Positions 27,501-33,500 of a stretch of DNA of 64,000 nt are shown piece by piece (positions within the stretch are counted from its first letter, which is position 1; each line of letters opens with the position of its first letter). The notes beneath the pieces are model-generated. The model saw only the letters and a program-made list of their open reading frames with translations. It searched no databases and had not been told where the DNA came from. The stretch comes from Sthenelais limicola (Eukaryota; Annelida; Polychaeta; Phyllodocida; Sigalionidae), in contig OW804094.1 of NCBI GenBank assembly GCA_942159475.1, forward strand, positions 19,511,067-19,575,066. The letters run 5' to 3'. Made by a program: the position numbers and the translations under genes.

Positions 27501-30500
27501 GTCTAAAGCCATGTCAGACAGTGTATTCAGTGATTTACTTTGACATTGTAACTGGCATGGATAATTAGATAAACATGAGTGAGGGGGCAGATTAGGCTGT
27601 GACACTTGTAACTGATGAACAAACATTACCAACGGTTGTACTCTCTAGACTCAAATACCCAAGATACTCAGTGAAATCCGACCTCTTTATTTTCGTAATT
27701 ACTGACCTCCAATCACCAGATATTAAATGATATTAAAGTGTAGGCTACCTCTGTCTATATGCTATAGCAACGGCCACTACTTCTCCATCCAAACCCAAAA
27801 CAAAGGCTATAGTAGCGCGGGGGTGATGGGATAGGGTCAAAGTTAATCCCAGCCATATAAGGGGTGTGGGGAGGAGTTAGACGTTAATCCCCGACCGGTC
27901 GCTCTACAGACAGATCTTGTGCCCGGCCTTTAACTTACCAGTTGGTTGAAGGAGCGTGAATAAGTTGCGTAGCACAAGCGCAATATTCTAAGCGACTGAA
28001 ACCAACAAGTTAGTTAACAGATTTATTATACCTGTATGCTCATGCATTTGAATTTTATTGGTAATCTTAGTAAAAAAAACCAAATTGGTTGTCATGCCAT
28101 GTTTTCAATGTAAAATTATAAGGGCACTTTGCGGTTTGAGGCTAAAAGAGGCTTTCCCTCCGTTTGAAGGGACTCTCTCATCTTTGGGCCGAGGCTGTTT
28201 CTTGTATTCACCATCGATTTACAGAGGGAACTCAGCTCAGAGAAGGATAGGTTGGCGAGACGAGAGGCCGAGAAGGACTTTGAGCTATGAGAAATGTTTT
28301 ATTTGTTTCACATTTACCAAATTCTACCAAATTTGAATAACACGAGGAGCAAATCAACTAAATAAACACGTAGCTCCCAGAACTATAGATGGAACTTCAA
28401 CTTTTGTCTCATTTTGTCGTTTTGTTGTTTTTCATTTTCGAGATTAATACCTTTGTAAGCATATTAGTAAACCTGCCCCCATCACCCCAAATGGAACCTT
28501 TCCAAAGTTATGTTCTCATTAAATCTTAATAAATGCCCATATTTACATAGCAGGGAGGGGGAAGTTACAGCAATAGGGGTCTCACTGCGCATGTCTGTTA
28601 CAGTGCATCATGGGATGGATTCTGATGAAACCTGACATACAAATATTTGGCAACATTTGTATCTAAAATTGCAAGAATGTTTTCACCTATATCATAGCTT
28701 TTATAAATGATCTATGTTAACCAAATGCATGGGTGGAACGATGGAGGCTAGTGTTATGGACGCATGCATAACACATGGGTATTGACATTGGAGCACCAAT
28801 GAAAATTCCATGTTGAACATGATATCTTTTCTATAGATTTTACACTGTACCATTAGTCCCATCAATCCATGTGAATCAATATTCAAAATGGCGTCCATGC
28901 AAATCCCCTACTGTGAAATTGAGAAAAGAATGAGTCCTAACAGATAGAAAAAATATACATCAATTAGGTATTTGATGGTTACATACCAACCCAATATTGT
29001 TCATTGATCAAATTGACAAGATCTCTGAAACCCTGTTGTTTTTATTAATCGTATACTGTACATATGAGATACTGTCTGATAATCTTGTACTGATGTGAGG
29101 CGCCTACTGAAAAAAAAATCTAAAAAAATTTATACCAATGTCTATACTCTGATTCAGGAGCAAATAACTCCAAAGGTATTCGAACCTGACAACATTGTGT
29201 AATCTACGTCAGTTCAAGCTGCTATATAAATGTTAAAAACTTAAAATAATGTAAACTATCTAGTAAAATGATATATGTATCATTGAATGTTAACTCTTTT
29301 CCCTTGAGTCTGTGAGATTATCTATGTAAAACATTGAAACCAGCTCAATAACATTTTAAAAAAAAAATAATTACTGGAAGAGCCGGATCTTATCCAGAAG
29401 CCTGCGTAACCACGTGTGATGTGTTTCAGGAAAATGAGTCACAAGTCGCAAAATCAATATTTTTCAAAGTGTTTTTTCTCAAGATCTCCTTATTGAAATG
29501 ATTAGAGGATTTAGCACTTATAGTCATATAAATCCATGTAACAAATTTCAGGACATTGTATTAAATACTTGCGTTTTGAAGGCCTTTGTATGGAGTATAT
29601 TTAGTTGCTTTACAGGTAATAGTCTACCCTAGACATATTGCAAACTTATTTTTTCAAAAATGAAAATATTAAACTTGAAATATGGATATACTTAGAAGGT
29701 GTCCTAAAGTATAATATCATTGGAATCATCTTGATATCCTCTTTTCGTATATAGTGATATCTCAAAATCCTTATGACTTATGACTCATTTTCCTAAAACG
29801 CATAACATTTTGTCATCATCTTTGGGTGAAGTTGCCAGAAAATGTACAATTCCCCTTCACCAATCCTCTCAAATAACCCTAATTTAAGACATGAATAAGG
29901 TTTAAAGTAATTTTCGGTCAAATTTAGTAGAATTACCTTATGTGTAGGACTGCCGATGCTACATTTTCCGCCAATATGACTCCTTCACCTGTGAAACTTG
30001 GGAAATAAAGTATATTCCAATCCAATTACTAGCCCTCCTCCATAGCCTCTCTTTCTCTTGATCTTCGTCTCGCTGTGCCTTTCTCCAGCTCTATTTCCAT
30101 TATTCTCACTCTTCCTTTGTCTCCCACAACTCCTCTCGCTCTGTCATCTCTGTCCTGCCCTCCCCACCACCATCCTCCTCCCAATAGGGGATTTGCATAG
30201 CCGCCATTTTGAATCTTGATTCGCATGGTATTATGGGACTAATAGTACAGTCTAAAATCTATAGAAAACTTGCCATGTTCACCATGGACTATGTATCAAT
30301 GCTCTAATATCAATATCCATGTGTTATACATGTTTTCATATTTCACATATATATATATATTTCACAAGTCCCTATCTTTCCCATCATGCATTTGGTTTTA
30401 AAAAAATCATTTATACGAGCTCTGATATTGGTGATACATTCTTGCAATTTTCTATAAAAATGTTGCCAAATATTTGTATGCCTCATCTCTTCAGAATCCA

Positions 30501-33500
30501 TCCCAGAATGCAATGTGACAGACATGCGCAGTGGCACATGCAACTTCCCTATAGGGGACTTGCATGTCGTATTGCACACTGTTATAGTGCATGCTGGGAT
30601 CGATTCAGTTTAGGTTTGATGAACATATTTAGCAACATCTTTATCGAAAGTTGCGAGGATCTTTTCACCAATATCATAGTTTGTATGAATAACCTATAGA
30701 TGTAAACCAAATGCATGATGGGAAAGATGGAGGCTTCTTTAATGGAAGCATGTATACCATACATGGATGGATATTGACATTAGAGAATTGATATATTCCA
30801 TGCTGAAAATGTACATTGACATTAGAACATTGAAAAATATCCCTTGCTGAATGAACATGGCATGTTTTCTATAGCAGTACTGTACCAGTACCAAACAATA
30901 TGGTTGCCAATATGTGGTGTGTTTCAGGAAAATGAGTCATAAGTCGCAAAAAATACATTTTGAGATATCATTATATTTGAAAAGAGGAGACCAACCCAAT
31001 GATAGTAAACAGTCTAATAATATTATAAGTATTTCTAGATTTTAAGTTTGATATTTTCGTATTTCCAAAAAAAAGTTTCCAATATTTCTGGAGGTGAATA
31101 AACAGTAAAGTAACTAAATGTAGTCCATATGAAGACCTTTAAAACTAAAGGGTATATTACATTGATTGTCCTGGAATTTAATACATTGATTGATATAGCT
31201 ATCAGTTATAAACTTCCCAAACATCAGACCATTCCAATAATGTGATCTTGTGATAAAAACACTTTAAAAAATATCAATTTTGCGACTTATGACTCATTTT
31301 CCTGAAACACATCACATATGGTTACAGTACATTTACCATATAAAATGACCAATCCTAAACAAACAAGAATACAGGTAGTTGGTAGTAGGTGAACATGCTT
31401 TTAGACATGTTCCTCCCACAAGCTTAAGAGAGGTTGCTACCCCAGCATGGGTAAGCAAAGAGATTAACTTAGGGAAGTTAATCCTACCAAGCTTGGAGGC
31501 ATGGTAGCTTACATTTCTACAATAATTCATTTCTACTCTCATCTAAGTTCCTTTTGCGCATATATATAGATATGTCTAGCATAAAATCAAATATTGTTTT
31601 ATCAATTATGAGAAACGAAGCCATCACGGTACCATTAAATTTGCCTCCCCCAATGAACACGAATGTAGCCCAAGTTGTTAAAATGAGAATGCAGAAGCAC
31701 GTACAGACTCAAAAACACATGTGGTGAGTGGAGGAGGAGAGGGGCAAGATGGGGTGAGGGTATGAGGGGGTGAGTGGGGGAGGGGAGGGGAGAGATGGGG
31801 TGAGGGTATGAGAGGGGCGAGTGGAGGAGGGGAGGGGAGAGATGGGGTGAGGGTATGAGAGGGGTGAGTGGAGGTGATGGACGAGATGGGGTGAGGGTAT
31901 GAGGGAGTGAGTGGAGGTGAGGGGCGAGATGGTGTGAGGGTATCAGAAGGGGTGAGTGGAGTAGGGGTGAGGAGGAGAGATGGGGTGAGGGTGTGAGGGG
32001 GTGAGTGGAGGAGGGGAGGGGAGAGATGGGGTGAGAGTATGAGAGGGGTGAGTGGAGAAGGGGGGTAAGATGGGGTGAGGGTATCAGAAGGGTTGAGTGG
32101 AGGAGGGAAGGGGCAAGATCGAGTGAGGGTATGAGGCGGTGAGTGGAGGAGGGGAGGGGAGAGATGGGGTGAGGGTATGAGAGGGGCGAGTGGAGGATGG
32201 GGGGGGGGGGAAGATGGGGTGAGGGTATGAGAGGGGGTGAGTGGAGAAGGCAAGGGGCGAGATAGAGTGAGGGTAGGAGGGGGTAAGTGGAGGAGGCGAG
32301 GGGAGAGATGCGGTGAGAGTATGAGTGGGGTGAGGGGGTGAGGGGAGGGGTGAGTGGAGGAGGGGAGGGGTGAGATGGGGTAAGGGTATGAGTGGAGGAG
32401 GGGAGGGGAGGGGTGAGTGGAGGAGGGGAGGGGAGAGATGGGGTGAGGGTATGAGAGAGTGAGTGGAGGTGAGGGGCGAGATGGGATGAGGATATGAGGG
32501 GGTGAGTGGAGGAGGGGAGGGGAGAGATGGGGTGAGCATATGAGAGGGGTGAGTGGAGGAGGGGGGATGTGTTGAGAGTATGGGGGTGAGTGAAGGAGGG
32601 GAGGGGTGAGATGGGGTAAGGGTATGAGAGGGGTGAATGGATGATTTGAGGGGTGAGATAGGGTAAGGGTATGATGGGGTGAGTGGAGGAGGGGAGGGGA
32701 GACATGGGGTGAGGTGTGAGAGGGGGTGAGTGGGGAGCGGAGGGGTGAGATGGGGTAAGGGTATAAGGGAGTGTGTGGAGGAAGTGAGGGGAGATACTGG
32801 GTAAATTTGAGTATATTTGGCATTGCATTGATTCTAGCAATCTGTTTGGTTAGGTTGAACTGTATTTTGAAGTTTATTTTTGTCTGAAATTTGGGTTATT
32901 TGAGAGAATTTGCAAAGTTGAATTGTACATTTTCTACAAATCTGACCCATATTCACATATCTTTATTTTCCTTTATACTATAACTATACAATAACAAAGA
33001 AACAAGCCTGCAGGGGGCCAGAAATGTAACTCTTGTATATATATATGGTCATATGTACCTTGTTTTGTGAAATAAAGGACCATTTGGATCCATTAAAAAA
33101 AGAAAAATGTATTTGTAAATATAGTACCGTAGTAGGAAATGATCATTGTGACTTTTGATGTACATGGGTATGTCTATGTGATGTGTTACAGGGAAATGAG
33201 TCACAAGTCGCAGAAATTGGATTTTGATCTATTATCATATTTGAAAAGAGGAAATCAAGCGGATTCCAATGATAGTAAACATTATGAGATCTAACAATTA
33301 TTTCTAAATTCTAAGTTTGATATTTTTAGTTTGAAAAAAAAAACGTTTGCAATATTTCTTGGTGGACAACTACTGTAACTAAATATAGCCTATAGGATGA
33401 GGTTACAAATGCAAGGATATATGTAATGTGTTTCAGGAAAATCGGTCATGAGTCGCAAAATTGATATCTTACAAAGTGTTTTTTCACAAGATCACATTAT

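Noticed and set aside
31635..32840. Overlapping 401-, 381- and 151-codon minus-strand ORFs rich in Pro/Ser/His
   Set aside because: They cover a purine-rich minisatellite in which the minus strand simply lacks stop codons. Two frames are open at once and there is no domain or start context.
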